64,000 nucleotides of DNA from Alcaligenes faecalis (GCF_009497775.1 NZ_CP031012.1:3499235-3563234); one strand, 5' to 3'; positions 41,673-52,901 are shown, counted from the stretch's first letter. The notes: a model not told the origin generated them from the letters alone. A program made the numbers and translations.

Positions 41673-43106
41673 ATGGCATCTGAACAGACCGAAGCCGCCA
41701 AACCGGCGACCATGTCCCCTCAAGAGCGTCGAGCCATACGCATCATTCCCTACATTGTGGGATGTGCATTGTTCATGCAAATGCTGGACTCTACGGTTGT
41801 AGCCACTGCCCTGCCCACGATGGCCTTGTCGCTGGATACCAGCGTCATCCGCATGAATACCATCATTACCAGCTACCTGCTGGCTGTGGCCGTATTCGTT
41901 CCTATCAGTGGATGGGCTGCAGACCGCTTTGGTGCGCGCAAGGTGTTCCTGGCCGCCATTCTACTCTTTACCGCCAGTTCTGTTGCATGTGCCCTGTCCC
42001 AGACCCTGTCGCAACTCATCATTTCCCGCGTGATACAAGGCATGGCGGGGGCCATGATGGTGCCGGTGGGACGCATTATCTTACTGCGGCGCGTCCCCAA
42101 AGATGAGCTTTTAAGCGCCATGGCGGTGCTGACCTTGCCCGCCTTGCTGGGCCCCATCATCGGCCCGCCTGTGGGTGGTTTTTTAGTCACGTACGCCAGC
42201 TGGCACTGGATCTTCCTGATCAACATCCCCGTCGGTGTGCTGGGCATTGCCCTGGTGCTGCGCTATATCCGCGAAGACTACCCCACCGAGCGCCCGCCTC
42301 TGGACTGGCTGGGCTTTATCCTGAGTGCCATCTGTCTGGCCACTTTGGTAACCAGCTTCGAGAATGTAGGCCACGGCACCCTGGGCTGGGATACGCTGGG
42401 CTGGCTGACATTGGCTGGGCTAGTCGCTGGCGCATGGTACACCTGGCACTCGCGGCAGGTTGCCTACCCGATTATTGATTTGTCCCTGTTGCGCACCAAA
42501 ACCTTTGCCATTTCCGTGCTGGGCGGCAATCTGTGCCGTTTCTCGCTAGGCGCTGCGCCATTTCTGTTGGCCATCATGCTGCAAACCAACTTTGGCATGA
42601 GCGCATTATCGGCGGGTCTGATCACCTTTACCGGTGCCATTGGTGCCTTGGGCATGAAACTGGTGGCCCCTCCCATCATCCGACGCTACGGCTTTCGCAA
42701 GGTACTGATCGTGAATGCCTGGCTGACGGGCTTGTTCATCGCCCTGTGTGCCATGTTCCAGGCCACCACGCCCATGTGGCTCATGATTGCCGTCCTGACC
42801 GCAGGCGGTTTCTTCCGCTCCCTGCAGTTCACCGCAGTCAACACCCTGACCTACGCCGACCTGGAATCCGAAGCCATGAGCCAGGCCAGCAGTTTCGCCG
42901 CCATGGCGCAGCAATTGGCCATCAGCCTGGGGGTAGCATGTGCGGCGGTAACGCTGAATGTCAGCATGGCATTGCGCGGAGCCAGCAGCGTGGAGACCCA
43001 GGATACGATCTGGGCCTTTCTGATCCTGGGTGCGATTACAGCGATATCGAGTCTGTCTTTTGCCCGGCTGTCAGCCAGTGATGGGGAGTCGCTGCAGAAG
43101 AAGTAG
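41673..43106 (+). CDS. MFS transporter, DHA2 (EmrB/QacA) drug-exporter family
   Basis: This is a 477-residue inner-membrane protein with about 14 hydrophobic segments. The DHA2 signatures include LDSTVVATALPTMALSL in TM1, GWAADRFGARKVFL in the first loop and LPALLGPIIGPPVGGFLV (motif C of antiporters) in TM5. This type pumps drugs or organic solutes against protons. It stands alone and diverges from the DUF3460 gene across 76 bases. Its substrate is unknown. Confidence 0.9.
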   Translation: MASEQTEAAKPATMSPQERRAIRIIPYIVGCALFMQMLDSTVVATALPTMALSLDTSVIRMNTIITSYLLAVAVFVPISGWAADRFGARKVFLAAILLFTASSVACALSQTLSQLIISRVIQGMAGAMMVPVGRIILLRRVPKDELLSAMAVLTLPALLGPIIGPPVGGFLVTYASWHWIFLINIPVGVLGIALVLRYIREDYPTERPPLDWLGFILSAICLATLVTSFENVGHGTLGWDTLGWLTLAGLVAGAWYTWHSRQVAYPIIDLSLLRTKTFAISVLGGNLCRFSLGAAPFLLAIMLQTNFGMSALSAGLITFTGAIGALGMKLVAPPIIRRYGFRKVLIVNAWLTGLFIALCAMFQATTPMWLMIAVLTAGGFFRSLQFTAVNTLTYADLESEAMSQASSFAAMAQQLAISLGVACAAVTLNVSMALRGASSVETQDTIWAFLILGAITAISSLSFARLSASDGESLQKK

Positions 43107-43191
43107 GTCCGAACGGTTTTATAGCTCGTCAGGCATGTTGCACAGCTCATCAGTCCGCATGCCTGTGCAGGCACATGATCTATTAGCAGAG

Positions 43192-43890
43192 CTACGAAAA
43201 GAACTCAAAACGCCTGCGTGACTGACTCAGCATCCCGGCTTTCTGAATAGACACGCCCAACTCAGCCGCACGTATCGTGATGCGTTCGTGCAAGGCCTCC
43301 AGATCTTCATAAGCCCGCTCATGTAATGCCTCCGCGACGACCAGCACCGTATCTGACTCTTTGGAGACCACGGACTGAGCCCCCTGCCGAAAGACCCAGC
43401 GACGTGAGTGCGCATGGTTGGCCTCATCGGCAAACACAATCTCGTCTGCTGTTGGATGTTCGACCTCACCCTGAAAGGTTCGGTAGATCTCCGTGCCATC
43501 CGCAGGCCGAACTGTGATGCCTCCAGAAATATGGGCGCAGTCAAATGCCGCAATCGGAATGGCTGCCTGCATGGACTCTGCGTTCAAGATATCGATCAAA
43601 GGATGAAAGCCAGGCAGGTGCCCGTCTTTACGAAAGCGACGCAGCAATGCTTCAACCGCACAGCGGTATTGGGTCGGCTTCATGCCCATCTGGGAATAAG
43701 CCTGACGCCAGGCCTGAATAGACGGGAGCTCACTCTCCGGCCCCTGCTCCAGCAACTGGCTAACCCTCGTGAATGTGCTGTTCAGGGCATCGTTTTGTAG
43801 CTCGGCTGCCCTCACCCCTTGTAAAACCAGGACCAATGCCGTCAGCCCCGGAAAGCGGTTCCACACAGTGTCAGAATGATGGAAGTACAT
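43192..43890 (-). CDS. B3/B4 tRNA-editing-like domain protein
   Basis: The 232-residue protein is a free-standing B3/B4 domain, the module with which the beta subunit of phenylalanyl-tRNA synthetase edits mischarged tRNA: QAYSQMGMKPTQYRCAVEALLRRF, LPGFHPLIDILNAESM and PIAAFDCAHISGGITVR. The frame is open far upstream into the eamA gene, but the ATG at 43890 is the only start that agrees with the family. It lies 56 bases after eamA in an AT-richer segment. The role of free-standing forms is not settled; hydrolysis of mischarged or odd aminoacyl-tRNA is possible. Confidence 0.85.
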   Translation of the reverse strand: MYFHHSDTVWNRFPGLTALVLVLQGVRAAELQNDALNSTFTRVSQLLEQGPESELPSIQAWRQAYSQMGMKPTQYRCAVEALLRRFRKDGHLPGFHPLIDILNAESMQAAIPIAAFDCAHISGGITVRPADGTEIYRTFQGEVEHPTADEIVFADEANHAHSRRWVFRQGAQSVVSKESDTVLVVAEALHERAYEDLEALHERITIRAAELGVSIQKAGMLSQSRRRFEFFS

Positions 43891-43946
43891 GGTATGCAAG
43901 GCACCTTTCGCCAATTGAAAATGTGAAATACAGGCAAGCACACTGC

Positions 43947-44837
43947 CTATTGCGTCAGTACAGTTCGTGCTCGGGTTCGCACCGGGAAGGTCAACACAAA
44001 AATGGCAAGAATAACCGTGGCGACACCCACAATCTGTACCCACCCAATCTGCTCCCCTAAAACCAGCGCTGCCAGGGTGACGGCTGTCAAAGGAGCCACC
44101 GCCGTAAATACAGACGCTTCGCTGCCACTGACTCGCGCCGCCCCGCCATACCACAGCAAAAACCCTGCAACGGTAGGGACAAGCGCATACCAAACCACTG
44201 CACCTATCGCTGCGGTATCTGGCATGGAAAGCGGTAACTCAAGTAAAGCAAAGGGCAAGGACACCAGCAGGCCCAGACCTGTCATTGTGGTGGCTTGCAA
44301 CAAAGGCCGCAGCGGCACAGGGATGCGCTTGTTAAGCAAAATGAATGCGCTCTCGCAAACCACTGCCCCCAGGATGTACAACATGCCAATCGACGAACTC
44401 GGGCCGGTTCCTTTCCAGGCCACTGCCATGACACCCAGGGTCGCCAGCACGACGCTGATCAGCAGCCTCAGCCCTGGCCGCTCGCTCAGGACAATCACGG
44501 AGAAAAGCGCAGACACAGCAGGCAATGTGCCGATGATCACGCCCGCATCAGCCGCCGACAAATGGGACAAGCCTGCTATCAGTAAGGTCGTATAGCCAAC
44601 ACTGCCCGCCCCGGCCTGAAGCAGCAACAGAACCCAGTCCCGGAACAACAGCTTGGGCCACCGCTCTCGCTGCCAGAACACCAGAGCAAGAAAAACCGGC
44701 AAGGCAAGGGCAAAACGAAGCGCCGTTGCCAAAAAAGCAGGCATGTTGCCAGCGATCAGTTTGGAGGCAATGACAGTCGATCCAACCGTCATCATGGCCA
44801 AGGACAACAATACATATCCAAGTGTGCGACTTGACAT
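43947..44837 (-). CDS. EamA-family (DMT) exporter
   Basis: This 296-residue protein has ten hydrophobic segments in two EamA repeats, each with the family pattern (TLGYVLLSLAMMTVGSTVIASKLI in the first; GSEASVFTAVAPLTAVTLAALVLGE in the second). Related exporters move amino acids or metabolites out of the cell. The start at 44837 is supported by AGAGGA 5 bases upstream. It is divergent from the araC-type gene and probably its target, together with the B3/B4 gene. Confidence 0.88.
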   Translation of the reverse strand: MSSRTLGYVLLSLAMMTVGSTVIASKLIAGNMPAFLATALRFALALPVFLALVFWQRERWPKLLFRDWVLLLLQAGAGSVGYTTLLIAGLSHLSAADAGVIIGTLPAVSALFSVIVLSERPGLRLLISVVLATLGVMAVAWKGTGPSSSIGMLYILGAVVCESAFILLNKRIPVPLRPLLQATTMTGLGLLVSLPFALLELPLSMPDTAAIGAVVWYALVPTVAGFLLWYGGAARVSGSEASVFTAVAPLTAVTLAALVLGEQIGWVQIVGVATVILAIFVLTFPVRTRARTVLTQ

Positions 44838-45055
44838 CTTTTCCTCTAGGACGCAAATCAATTCACGTAATAACCTTGGCATTTAATAGTATTGATCAAG
44901 AAAAATCTTGAACGATATTGCAAGGAAACAGGAAAACCGCAGACATCAAGAGGGAGCACTATTTCTTTAATAAAAACAAAAATAGAAAACGACTAGAATG
45001 ATCATTTCCCCATTCATCCAGGAACACGAAGTGTGTTCTTAGACAAGGAAAGGAA

Positions 45056-45907
45056 ATGTCCCAAATGAAGGTCAGTAGACAATTCAAAGCGAGGGTATGC
45101 GGGCAGACAGATATCGTCGCTGTTGAAGCGATGTCCAGCCAATCGTTTGGTCGGCATACTCATGATCAGTTTGGGATAGGGGTGGTAGTCAGCGGGGCCC
45201 AGGACTCAGCCAGTGGCCGTGGTCAGGTACGAGCGACCAACGGCAACATGATTACCGTCAACCCCAATGAAGTTCACGATGGAAGACCCGTAGAAGGCAA
45301 GGCAAGAACCTGGCGCATGCTGTATCTGGACCCAGAGCTGATCGCCCAGTTTGCCCAGTCCATGGGGCATAGCGCCGGGGTGGAGTTTATCCACCCTGTT
45401 CTTGGCGACCCCTCGGCGGTCATGGCATTCAAGCGCCTGTACGCGGCATTAACCGATCCAAGGCGCGAGCCCAAGCAAGGATTGATAGATGAAATTGCAG
45501 AGCAGGAGCTTTTTCAGATTCTGGTGCCACTGCTTGGAAATACTCAGCCCACGGAAGCGGAGATTCTGTCTGCCGAGTTAGCCAGAGCCAAAGCTCGTCT
45601 TGATGCTCACCCGGAAATCCCGGTCTCGCTGAATGAACTGGCAACGGAAGCCGGTTTAAGCCGATTCCAATTTCTAAGGGCGTTCAAGGCGGTGACGCAA
45701 TTGCCGCCTCATGCGTATCGGCTACAGCGTCAGCTGCAAATGGCGCGCCGCCTGATCATGCAAGGACACACCTTGCTGCAAGCGTCTCTTTTATCGGGTT
45801 TTGCAGATCAAAGCCACTTAACACGCCATTTCGTCTCCAGTTATGGCCTGACGCCCGGCTCCCTCTCTCAATCTCGCAAAATGCAGTATTTTCCGGCGCT
45901 AAAGTAA
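45056..45907 (+). CDS. AraC-family transcriptional regulator
   Basis: The 283-residue protein has an N-terminal cupin-like sensor domain (SSQSFGRHTHDQFGIGVVVSG, NPNEVHDGRP) and a C-terminal double HTH (VSLNELATEAGLSRFQFLRAFKAVTQLPPHAYRLQRQLQMARRLI and the second helix pair near QSHLTRHFVSSYGLTPG). AAGGAAAGGAA precedes the ATG. It diverges from eamA across a 218-base AT-rich region. The gene and flanks are visibly richer in A+T than the neighbours, suggesting acquisition by transfer. Confidence 0.9.
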   Translation: MSQMKVSRQFKARVCGQTDIVAVEAMSSQSFGRHTHDQFGIGVVVSGAQDSASGRGQVRATNGNMITVNPNEVHDGRPVEGKARTWRMLYLDPELIAQFAQSMGHSAGVEFIHPVLGDPSAVMAFKRLYAALTDPRREPKQGLIDEIAEQELFQILVPLLGNTQPTEAEILSAELARAKARLDAHPEIPVSLNELATEAGLSRFQFLRAFKAVTQLPPHAYRLQRQLQMARRLIMQGHTLLQASLLSGFADQSHLTRHFVSSYGLTPGSLSQSRKMQYFPALK

Positions 45908-46040
45908 TTGAAGAGAATTCGATAAGTAATTCAAGACGACAAATCAGGAATCAATAATTTTGATAATTTATTTTATTGAAAAAAAGAAACCTGATCGGCA
46001 ATAAAATCAATCTGGAAAAATAAATAATAAGGAAGCCAAT

Positions 46041-46880
46041 TTAAATCGGCTTATCCTCATCCTCCAGCAACATCACCAGCTTGCAGTCCGGGCGTATTGC
46101 CAGGCGAAAGGTAAATTGCTGAAAGCGGCGCACGCCCTGGCTGGGGTGTCGGAAATCCCGCAAGCCCCCTTCCCGCTCCACCACGGTCTGGCGTCCCCAC
46201 CAGAAAGCAAATACCTGGCTTTGATGCGCCAGCTCCTGGATCAGAGCCTGTACATCGGCTTCATCGGCATGGGCGCCTACGTCGGCGCGGAACTCGGCCA
46301 CGACGCGGCTGGCGCGCTGTTCCCAGTCCACCACCAGCTCACGCGCTGCCGGGTCCAGGAAGATATAGCGCAGTAGATTGGGCTGCTCACTACGATCAGG
46401 CCAGCCATCGAACAAGCCCAACAAGGCTTCGTTGCGAGCCAGTACGTTCCAGCTGCGGTCCAGAATATAAGCCGGGGCGGAGATGCTATCAACGCAGGCG
46501 CTCAAGCCTTGCGGCAAGGGTTGAATATCACCCTGCCAATGCTCGGGATCGGCGCAGTCGGCCAGTTCAAACAGGTAGTGGCGCTCGGCTCTGGCCAGTT
46601 TCAGGACAGTTGCCAGGCGGGCGCAGACGGTGGGAGACACGGTAACGTCGCGACCCTGCTCGATCCAGGTGTACCAGGTGGTGCTGATATCGCACAGCTG
46701 AGCCACTTCTTCACGACGCAGGCCAGGAGTGCGACGGCGCACGCCGGGAGCCAGGCCCAGGTCTACAGGCCGGATGCGTTCCCGCGCGTGACGCAAGAAA
46801 CGCCCCAAAGCCTGACGCCGGGTTTGGGATGCGCTCTCGGCGCCGCCCGGATTAGCCCCTGTTGACCCCGTCGTTCCCAT
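46041..46880 (-). CDS. XRE/MmyB-type helix-turn-helix regulator
   Basis: The 279-residue protein has an N-terminal HTH_3 domain (RRTPGLRREEVAQLCDISTTWYTWIEQGRDVTVSPTVCARLATVLKL) and an MmyB-like ligand-binding domain (AYILDRSWNVLARNEALLGLFDGWP, RYIFLDPAARELVVDW). Proteins of this kind may bind fatty acids. Its ATG at 46880 follows the metH stop by one base (TGATATG), so translation re-initiation from metH is likely. Confidence 0.88.
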   Translation of the reverse strand: MGTTGSTGANPGGAESASQTRRQALGRFLRHARERIRPVDLGLAPGVRRRTPGLRREEVAQLCDISTTWYTWIEQGRDVTVSPTVCARLATVLKLARAERHYLFELADCADPEHWQGDIQPLPQGLSACVDSISAPAYILDRSWNVLARNEALLGLFDGWPDRSEQPNLLRYIFLDPAARELVVDWEQRASRVVAEFRADVGAHADEADVQALIQELAHQSQVFAFWWGRQTVVEREGGLRDFRHPSQGVRRFQQFTFRLAIRPDCKLVMLLEDEDKPI

Positions 46881-46881
46881 A

Positions 46882-49800
46882 TCAGCCCAACACGCCCGAC
46901 AAGGTACGGCGTACGTCTTCTTCGGTACGGCCACTGCGCTGGATGTAGTCTTGCAATTGGTCCTCGCCAATATTGCCCACGTTGAAGTACTTGGACTGCG
47001 GGTGGCTGAAGTAAAAGCCCGACACGCTGGAGGCCGGAATCATGGCGTAGCTGTCGGTGATGAACATCTCGATGTCTTCACACTGCAGGACGCGAAACAT
47101 TTCGTGCTTGACCACGTGCTCCGGGCAAGCCGGGTAGCCGGGTGCAGGACGAATGCCCTGGTATTTCTCGTCGATCAGCTCTTCGTTGGACAGGCGCTCG
47201 TCGGTGACATAGCCCCACAAATCCGTGCGGACGCGAGCATGCAGACATTCTGCAAAGCCTTCTGCAAAACGGTCGCCCAGCGCTTTGATCATCAGGTCGG
47301 AGTAATCGTCGCCGGCAGCCTGGAAGCGTTCGGACAGCTTGTCCACGCCGATCCCGCCGGTAACTGCAAACATGCCGATGTAATCAGCCACGCCGCTTTC
47401 TTTGGGGGCGATGTAGTCAGCCAGACACTTGCTATCGACGCCTTCACGCTTGACGCCTTGCTGACGCAGGTTGCGCCAGGTGAACAGGACTTCGCTGCGC
47501 GATTCGTCCGAGTAGACCTCGATATCTTCACCATTGACGGTGTTGGCGGGGTAGAACGCAATCACGCCGTTTGCCGTCAACCAGCGACCTTCAATGACTT
47601 TCTTCAACATGGCCTGGCCTTCGGCAAACAGGGTCTTGGCCTGCTCGCCCACCACCTTGTCTTCCAGAATGGCCGGGTACTTGCCGAACAAGCTCCAGGT
47701 CTGGAAGAACGGGGTCCAGTCGATGAACTGGGCAATATCGGCCAAGTCGTAATTCTTGAAAGTACGGCGACCAATGAATTTGGGGCGTGGTGGCACGTAA
47801 GTGGTCCAGTCAATGACGGGCTTATCCTCGCGCGCTTTTTCCAGTGAAATCAAAGGCGTGGCTTTGCGATTGGCATGGCGCTGGCGCACCTGCTCGTATT
47901 CCTCGCGCACTTCGGCCAAAAATTCTTCCACGTTATCCGACACCAATTGGGTCGCTACACCCACGCAGCGGCTGGCGTCCGGTGTGTAGATAACCGGGCC
48001 GTCGTAATGCGGGGCGATTTTGACGGCTGTGTGCACGCGGCTGGTGGTCGCGCCACCAATCATCAGGGGGATGTTGCGCTCGCGGAAGTAAGGATCGCGC
48101 TGCATTTCGGACGCAACGTAGGCCATTTCTTCCAGGCTAGGGGTGATCAGGCCGGACAGCCCCACAATATCGGCATCCACTTCTTTGGCCTTGGCGAGGA
48201 TCTCGGCACAAGGCACCATCACACCCATATTCACCACTTCAAAGTTATTGCACTGCATCACCACGGACACAATGTTCTTGCCGATATCGTGGACGTCGCC
48301 TTTCACGGTGGCAATTACCATGCGGCCTTTGGAGCGCACGTCACCACCCGCCGCTTCAATCTGGCGCTTTTCTTCTTCAATGAAGGGAATCAGGTGGGCC
48401 ACGGCCTGCTTCATCACACGCGCGGATTTCACCACCTGCGGCAGGAACATCTTGCCCTGACCAAACAGGTCACCCACCACGTTCATGCCGTCCATCAAAG
48501 GACCTTCAATCACGCTGATGGGGCGGCCTCCCTGAGCATCGATTTTCTGCCGGACTTCTTCGGTGTCTTCCACGATGAAGCTGGTAATACCATGCACCAA
48601 AGAGTGGATCAGACGCTGTTCGACGGTGGTTTCACGCCAGCTCAGGTCTTCCTCTTTCTTGGCGCCCGAGCCTTTGACGCTCTCGGCCATTTCCACCAGA
48701 CGCTCGGTGGGGGTGCGTTCGTCCGCCGGATCGGTTTTACCTTTGGGCTCGGCGCGGTTCAGAACCACGTCTTCGATCAGATCACGCAGATGCGGTTCGA
48801 TATTGGCGTACACGCCTAACTGACCAGCATTCACAATACCCATGGTCAGGCCTTCCTGGATGGCGTAATACAGGAAGACCGTGTGAATCGCCTCGCGCAT
48901 GGCTTCATTGCCACGGAAGGAGAAACTGACGTTGGAAATACCGCCGGACAAGCGCGCGTGCGGCAGATTCTTGTGAATCCAGCTAACGCCACGAATGAAG
49001 TCCAGGCCGTAATTGGCGTGCTCGTCCATGCCGGTTGCCACGGCAAAGACGTTAGGGTCAAAAATAATATCCTCTGGCGGAAAACCGACTTCATCAACCA
49101 GCAAGCGATAAGCACGTTCGCAGATTTCCACCCGGCGCTCGTAGCTATCGGCCTGACCCTGCTCGTCAAACGCCATCACAACAATAGCGGCACCGTATTT
49201 GCGGCACAAACGGGCATGTTCCAGGAAGGGTTCAATGCCCTCTTTCATGGAAATCGAGTTCACGATGGCCTTGCCTTGCACACAGCGCAAGCCCGTTTCG
49301 ATCACATCCCATTTGGAACTGTCGATCATGATGGGCACGCGAGCAATGTCCGGCTCGGAGGCAATCAGGTTCAGGAAGCGGTGCATACAGGCTGCTGAAT
49401 CCAGCATGCCCTCGTCCATATTGATGTCGATAATCTGCGCGCCGTTTTCCACCTGCTGACGGGCCACCGACAAGGCTTCTTCATAGTTTTCTTGCTGAAT
49501 CAGGCGCAAGAAAGCCTTGCTGCCCGTGACGTTGGTACGTTCACCTACGTTCACAAACAGGGTGTCTTCGTCGATATTCAGGGGCTCCAGACCCGACAGG
49601 CGGGTTTTCACAGGAACCTCGGGAACAGCTCGTGGAGGCAGCTTGCGGCACAGCTCGGCAATGGCAGCAATGTGCTCGGGCGTCGTGCCACAGCAGCCAC
49701 CCACCATATTCACCAAACCGGCTTGCGTGAACTCTTGCAGCAGGCTGGACGTATCGGCAGGCGTTTCGTCAAAGCCGGTTTCCGCCATGGGGTTGGGCAA

Positions 49801-50694
49801 ACCGGCGTTGGGGTAGACACACACATAGGTGTCACAAATCTTGGACAGCTCGGCCACGTAGGGGCGCATCAAGGCGGCGCCCAAGGCACAGTTCAGGCCA
49901 ATCGTAATAGGACGGGCATGACGCATGGAGTTCCAGAAGGCCTCCACGGTCTGGCCAGACAAGATACGGCCCGAGGCGTCCGTGACCGTGCCCGACACCA
50001 TCACCGGCACGCGCTCGCCGCGTTCATCAAAGACGGTTTCCAGAGCAAAAACAGCAGCCTTGGCATTCAGCGTGTCAAAAACGGTTTCGATCAGCAGAAT
50101 ATCTACGCCACCATCCAGCAAGGCACGGACCTGCTCCGTATAGGCCACACGCAGCTGGTCAAAGGTGACGTTACGGGCGGCCGGGTCGTTCACATCCGGG
50201 GAAATAGATGCCGTCTTGGGCTGCGGGCCCAAGGCACCAGCCACAAAGCGCGGCCATTCAGGTGTGCTGAAGGCATCGCGCGCCTGACAGGCCAGTTGGG
50301 CCGAGGCCAGGTTCAGGTCATAGCTGATGCCCTGCAAATCGTAGTCACCCTGGGCAATATCCGTTGCGCCAAAGGTGTTGGTACTGATGACATCGGCCCC
50401 AGCGGCCAGGTATTTCTCGTGAATTTCACGAATGATGTCGGGACGCACCAGCGACAGCAATTCGTTATTGCCCTTCACATCTTTGTGATGATCCGCAAAG
50501 CGCTCGCCCCGGAAATCGGCCTCGCCCAATTTGTAACGCTGGATCATGGTGCCCATCGCACCGTCCAGAATCAGAATTTGCTGCCCCAAACGGCGCGCAA
50601 ATTCAGCACCACGCGTATAGGCAGAGATCGGATAAGGCAAGGCAGGATAGGACACTAAAAAGCTCCGTAGCACGAAACGGGACGTTGACGGCAT
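46882..50694 (-). CDS. metH: Cobalamin-dependent methionine synthase
   Basis: MetH transfers a methyl group from methyltetrahydrofolate to homocysteine through cob(I)alamin. The 1270-residue product has all four modules in order: homocysteine domain ([11 protein letters not shown], zinc cysteines in GLNCALGA and [10 protein letters not shown]), pterin domain ([13 protein letters not shown]), B12 domain with DVHDIGKNI providing the cobalt-ligand His, and the C-terminal AdoMet activation domain ([12 protein letters not shown]). The long frame upstream of 50694 is not supported. Its promoter region abuts the cobalamin riboswitch of the divergent btuB. Confidence 0.96.
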   Translation of the reverse strand: MPSTSRFVLRSFLVSYPALPYPISAYTRGAEFARRLGQQILILDGAMGTMIQRYKLGEADFRGERFADHHKDVKGNNELLSLVRPDIIREIHEKYLAAGADVISTNTFGATDIAQGDYDLQGISYDLNLASAQLACQARDAFSTPEWPRFVAGALGPQPKTASISPDVNDPAARNVTFDQLRVAYTEQVRALLDGGVDILLIETVFDTLNAKAAVFALETVFDERGERVPVMVSGTVTDASGRILSGQTVEAFWNSMRHARPITIGLNCALGAALMRPYVAELSKICDTYVCVYPNAGLPNPMAETGFDETPADTSSLLQEFTQAGLVNMVGGCCGTTPEHIAAIAELCRKLPPRAVPEVPVKTRLSGLEPLNIDEDTLFVNVGERTNVTGSKAFLRLIQQENYEEALSVARQQVENGAQIIDINMDEGMLDSAACMHRFLNLIASEPDIARVPIMIDSSKWDVIETGLRCVQGKAIVNSISMKEGIEPFLEHARLCRKYGAAIVVMAFDEQGQADSYERRVEICERAYRLLVDEVGFPPEDIIFDPNVFAVATGMDEHANYGLDFIRGVSWIHKNLPHARLSGGISNVSFSFRGNEAMREAIHTVFLYYAIQEGLTMGIVNAGQLGVYANIEPHLRDLIEDVVLNRAEPKGKTDPADERTPTERLVEMAESVKGSGAKKEEDLSWRETTVEQRLIHSLVHGITSFIVEDTEEVRQKIDAQGGRPISVIEGPLMDGMNVVGDLFGQGKMFLPQVVKSARVMKQAVAHLIPFIEEEKRQIEAAGGDVRSKGRMVIATVKGDVHDIGKNIVSVVMQCNNFEVVNMGVMVPCAEILAKAKEVDADIVGLSGLITPSLEEMAYVASEMQRDPYFRERNIPLMIGGATTSRVHTAVKIAPHYDGPVIYTPDASRCVGVATQLVSDNVEEFLAEVREEYEQVRQRHANRKATPLISLEKAREDKPVIDWTTYVPPRPKFIGRRTFKNYDLADIAQFIDWTPFFQTWSLFGKYPAILEDKVVGEQAKTLFAEGQAMLKKVIEGRWLTANGVIAFYPANTVNGEDIEVYSDESRSEVLFTWRNLRQQGVKREGVDSKCLADYIAPKESGVADYIGMFAVTGGIGVDKLSERFQAAGDDYSDLMIKALGDRFAEGFAECLHARVRTDLWGYVTDERLSNEELIDEKYQGIRPAPGYPACPEHVVKHEMFRVLQCEDIEMFITDSYAMIPASSVSGFYFSHPQSKYFNVGNIGEDQLQDYIQRSGRTEEDVRRTLSGVLG

Positions 50695-50813
50695 CTGACA
50701 GCAAGAGCCGTGAGAATGGTGGATTGACGCCACAATTGTAGCGCTTTGTACGGCAAATCCGCCCGAAACACTTAACCTTTGCCCCAGCGGCATGTAACAT
50801 TTTCCGCTCGGAA

Positions 50814-50960
50814 AGAGGTGCTTTCCGGCCCATGCAGCCTTGGGCCTGGGAAAGTCAAATGGGAAACGTAAGTGGTTCACCCTGGAACTGCCAAACGTGC
50901 TGCCCCCGCAACGGTACCTGCTACACGCAAAGCCCGACACCAGCCTGCTTCTCGACCCTG
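50814..50960 (+). ncRNA. Cobalamin (AdoCbl) riboswitch upstream of btuB
   Basis: The segment has the ordered landmarks of the class: a first arm with GGTGC at about 50817, ATGGGAAACGTAAGTGG at about 50860, GGAACTGCC, the core GCTGCCCCCGCAACGGTA at 50899-50916, and the B12-box-like AAGCCCGACACCAGCCTG at 50930-50947. It sits on the sense strand of btuB and should lower btuB expression when cobalamin is plentiful. Ends are approximate. Confidence 0.92.
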
Positions 50961-50998
50961 AATTCATGGCCGTCCCACGGTGGGCGGCTTCGCTTATC

Positions 50999-51018
50999 GA
51001 TGTGCGGGGACGCACATC
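50999..51018 (+). promoter_or_regulatory. Hairpin just before the btuB ribosome site
   Basis: GATGTGCG-GGGA-CGCACATC is a perfect 8-bp hairpin ending 6 bases before the AGGAA ribosome site of btuB. With the riboswitch upstream it may be part of the expression platform; there is no T run, which favours translational control. Confidence 0.65.
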
Positions 51019-51032
51019 CCACAGGAATCTCC

Positions 51033-52901
51033 ATGACAATACTGTCCATCAGACCCTTGATGGTCGCCCTGGCGGGCGCCCTGCCTTTCATCGCCACGGC
51101 CCAAACTGCCCCTGTTGCCAAGCTGGATCAAATTGTTGTTACCCCTAGCCGCATGGCGCAGCCACTGAAAAACGTGGTGGGTGACGTGACGGTGATTGAT
51201 CAGGAAACCTTGCAGAAAGCGGGTCAAAGCAGCGTGGCTGAAATTTTGCAGCGTCAGCCTGGGGTAGAGATTTACACCGAGGGCGGCCCTCAGACCGTTA
51301 GTGGTGTCTATTTGCGCGGCACCAACCCCCAACATACGCGCGTCATGATCGACGGCATGCGCATCAACAGTTCCACAAGTGGTTCGGTGAACTGGCAAGC
51401 CTTGGACCCAGTGTTAATCGAACGCATTGAAATTGTGCGTGGAGCAGGTAGCAGCCTGTATGGCTCGGATGCGATTGGTGGTGTCATTAACATCATCACG
51501 AAAAAAGGCGGCGGTGACCGTGCCTTGAGCGCCTGGGGGAATGTTGGCATAGGTTCGCAAGACACCTTCAAAGCCAGCGCCGGGCTTTCGGGTGCATCTC
51601 AAGGTTGGGACTACAGCCTGGCCTCCAGCTACGGCACAAGCGATGGCTTTAATGCTACTAATCCACTTGCAGGTATATACACCTACAACCCAGACAAAAA
51701 TGGCTACACCCAACACGGGCTCAGCGGTTCCTTGGGTTACGAGTGGGCCCAAGGCCAGCATCTGGGTCTAACCGCTATCAATAGCTACATGGACGGCCAG
51801 TTTGACAACGGGACGTTCACTTCCCGCACCCCTAGCACCCAAACACGCCAGCAAGCCTACGGCCTGACCAGCACCAACAAGCTGTCTGAATTGTGGACCA
51901 GCCGCCTGAGCGCCTCACTAAGCAAAGAAACGATAGAAAACCGCTCTTCTTCTGCTCTCTACTCCACACTGCAGCGCCAATACAGCTGGCAAAACGACCT
52001 GACATTTGCCCAAGGCCATACCGTGTCCTTGCTAGCCGAACGTCTGGAAGAGCGCATGACGCACACCTCCGTTCACAACAATGATCAGCGCAACACCAAC
52101 GCCTTTGCCCTGATTTATCGTGGCGATATTAATCAACACCACCTGCAAGCCAGCGTGCGTAATGACAATATCAGCGGTTACGGTCATAAAGTGACGGGGG
52201 GTCTGGGCTACGACTTGGACATCACCAATAACTGGACAGTGGGTGTGGCCGCCAATACAGGTTTTCGTGCCCCAACTTTTGCCGACCTCTATACCCCTTA
52301 CGCCGGATATCCTCCGTTCGGCAGTTTTGTGGGCAATCCCAACCTCAAACCCGAAAAATCCCGCAACGTGGAAGGTCATATCCGCTACACGGATGACACC
52401 ACTGAACTGGGTTTGGTGGTCTACCAGAACCGCATCAACGACCTGATCAATACCTACGCCTGTGATGCCAATTCGGACTGCACGACGACAAACACCGAAA
52501 AAGCACGGATCACTGGCCTGACTTTAACGGCTATGAAACAACTGGGCGACACCACTCTGAGCGCCAGTGCTGACTTCACTGACCCCAAGGACAGAAACAC
52601 CGACAAGCAATTGGTGCGCCGTGCCAAGCAAAACTACAAAGTGGCCGTGGAGCAAAAGTTTGGGGCTCTAAAAACTGGGGCAGAATATTTATTCGCCTCA
52701 CACCGCTTTTCAAACAGCGACAACACTGAGCGCTTGGGCAGTTACGGCCTGTTGAACCTGACTGCCAGCTACCCGCTGACTTCCAGCCTGGAAGCCCAGC
52801 TCCGTTGGAACAACGTGCTGGACAAGGACTACACCCTGGCCCGTCTTGGCTATAACAACGCCGGCTCCAGCGTGTTCCTGAACTTTGCCTGGCGCATGTA
52901 A
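51033..52901 (+). CDS. btuB: TonB-dependent cobalamin receptor BtuB
   Basis: BtuB imports vitamin B12 across the outer membrane with TonB energy. The 622-residue precursor has a signal peptide ([26 protein letters not shown]), TonB box [10 protein letters not shown], a plug domain ([48 protein letters not shown]) and a 22-strand barrel ending NFAWRM. The ATG at 51033 has AGGAA upstream; frames further upstream run through the riboswitch and are not coding. It is followed by btuF. Confidence 0.93.
   Translation: MTILSIRPLMVALAGALPFIATAQTAPVAKLDQIVVTPSRMAQPLKNVVGDVTVIDQETLQKAGQSSVAEILQRQPGVEIYTEGGPQTVSGVYLRGTNPQHTRVMIDGMRINSSTSGSVNWQALDPVLIERIEIVRGAGSSLYGSDAIGGVINIITKKGGGDRALSAWGNVGIGSQDTFKASAGLSGASQGWDYSLASSYGTSDGFNATNPLAGIYTYNPDKNGYTQHGLSGSLGYEWAQGQHLGLTAINSYMDGQFDNGTFTSRTPSTQTRQQAYGLTSTNKLSELWTSRLSASLSKETIENRSSSALYSTLQRQYSWQNDLTFAQGHTVSLLAERLEERMTHTSVHNNDQRNTNAFALIYRGDINQHHLQASVRNDNISGYGHKVTGGLGYDLDITNNWTVGVAANTGFRAPTFADLYTPYAGYPPFGSFVGNPNLKPEKSRNVEGHIRYTDDTTELGLVVYQNRINDLINTYACDANSDCTTTNTEKARITGLTLTAMKQLGDTTLSASADFTDPKDRNTDKQLVRRAKQNYKVAVEQKFGALKTGAEYLFASHRFSNSDNTERLGSYGLLNLTASYPLTSSLEAQLRWNNVLDKDYTLARLGYNNAGSSVFLNFAWRM

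Noticed and set aside
50695..51039. N-terminal extension of metH by 115 codons
   Set aside because: It would run through the btuB riboswitch; MetH homology begins after 50694.
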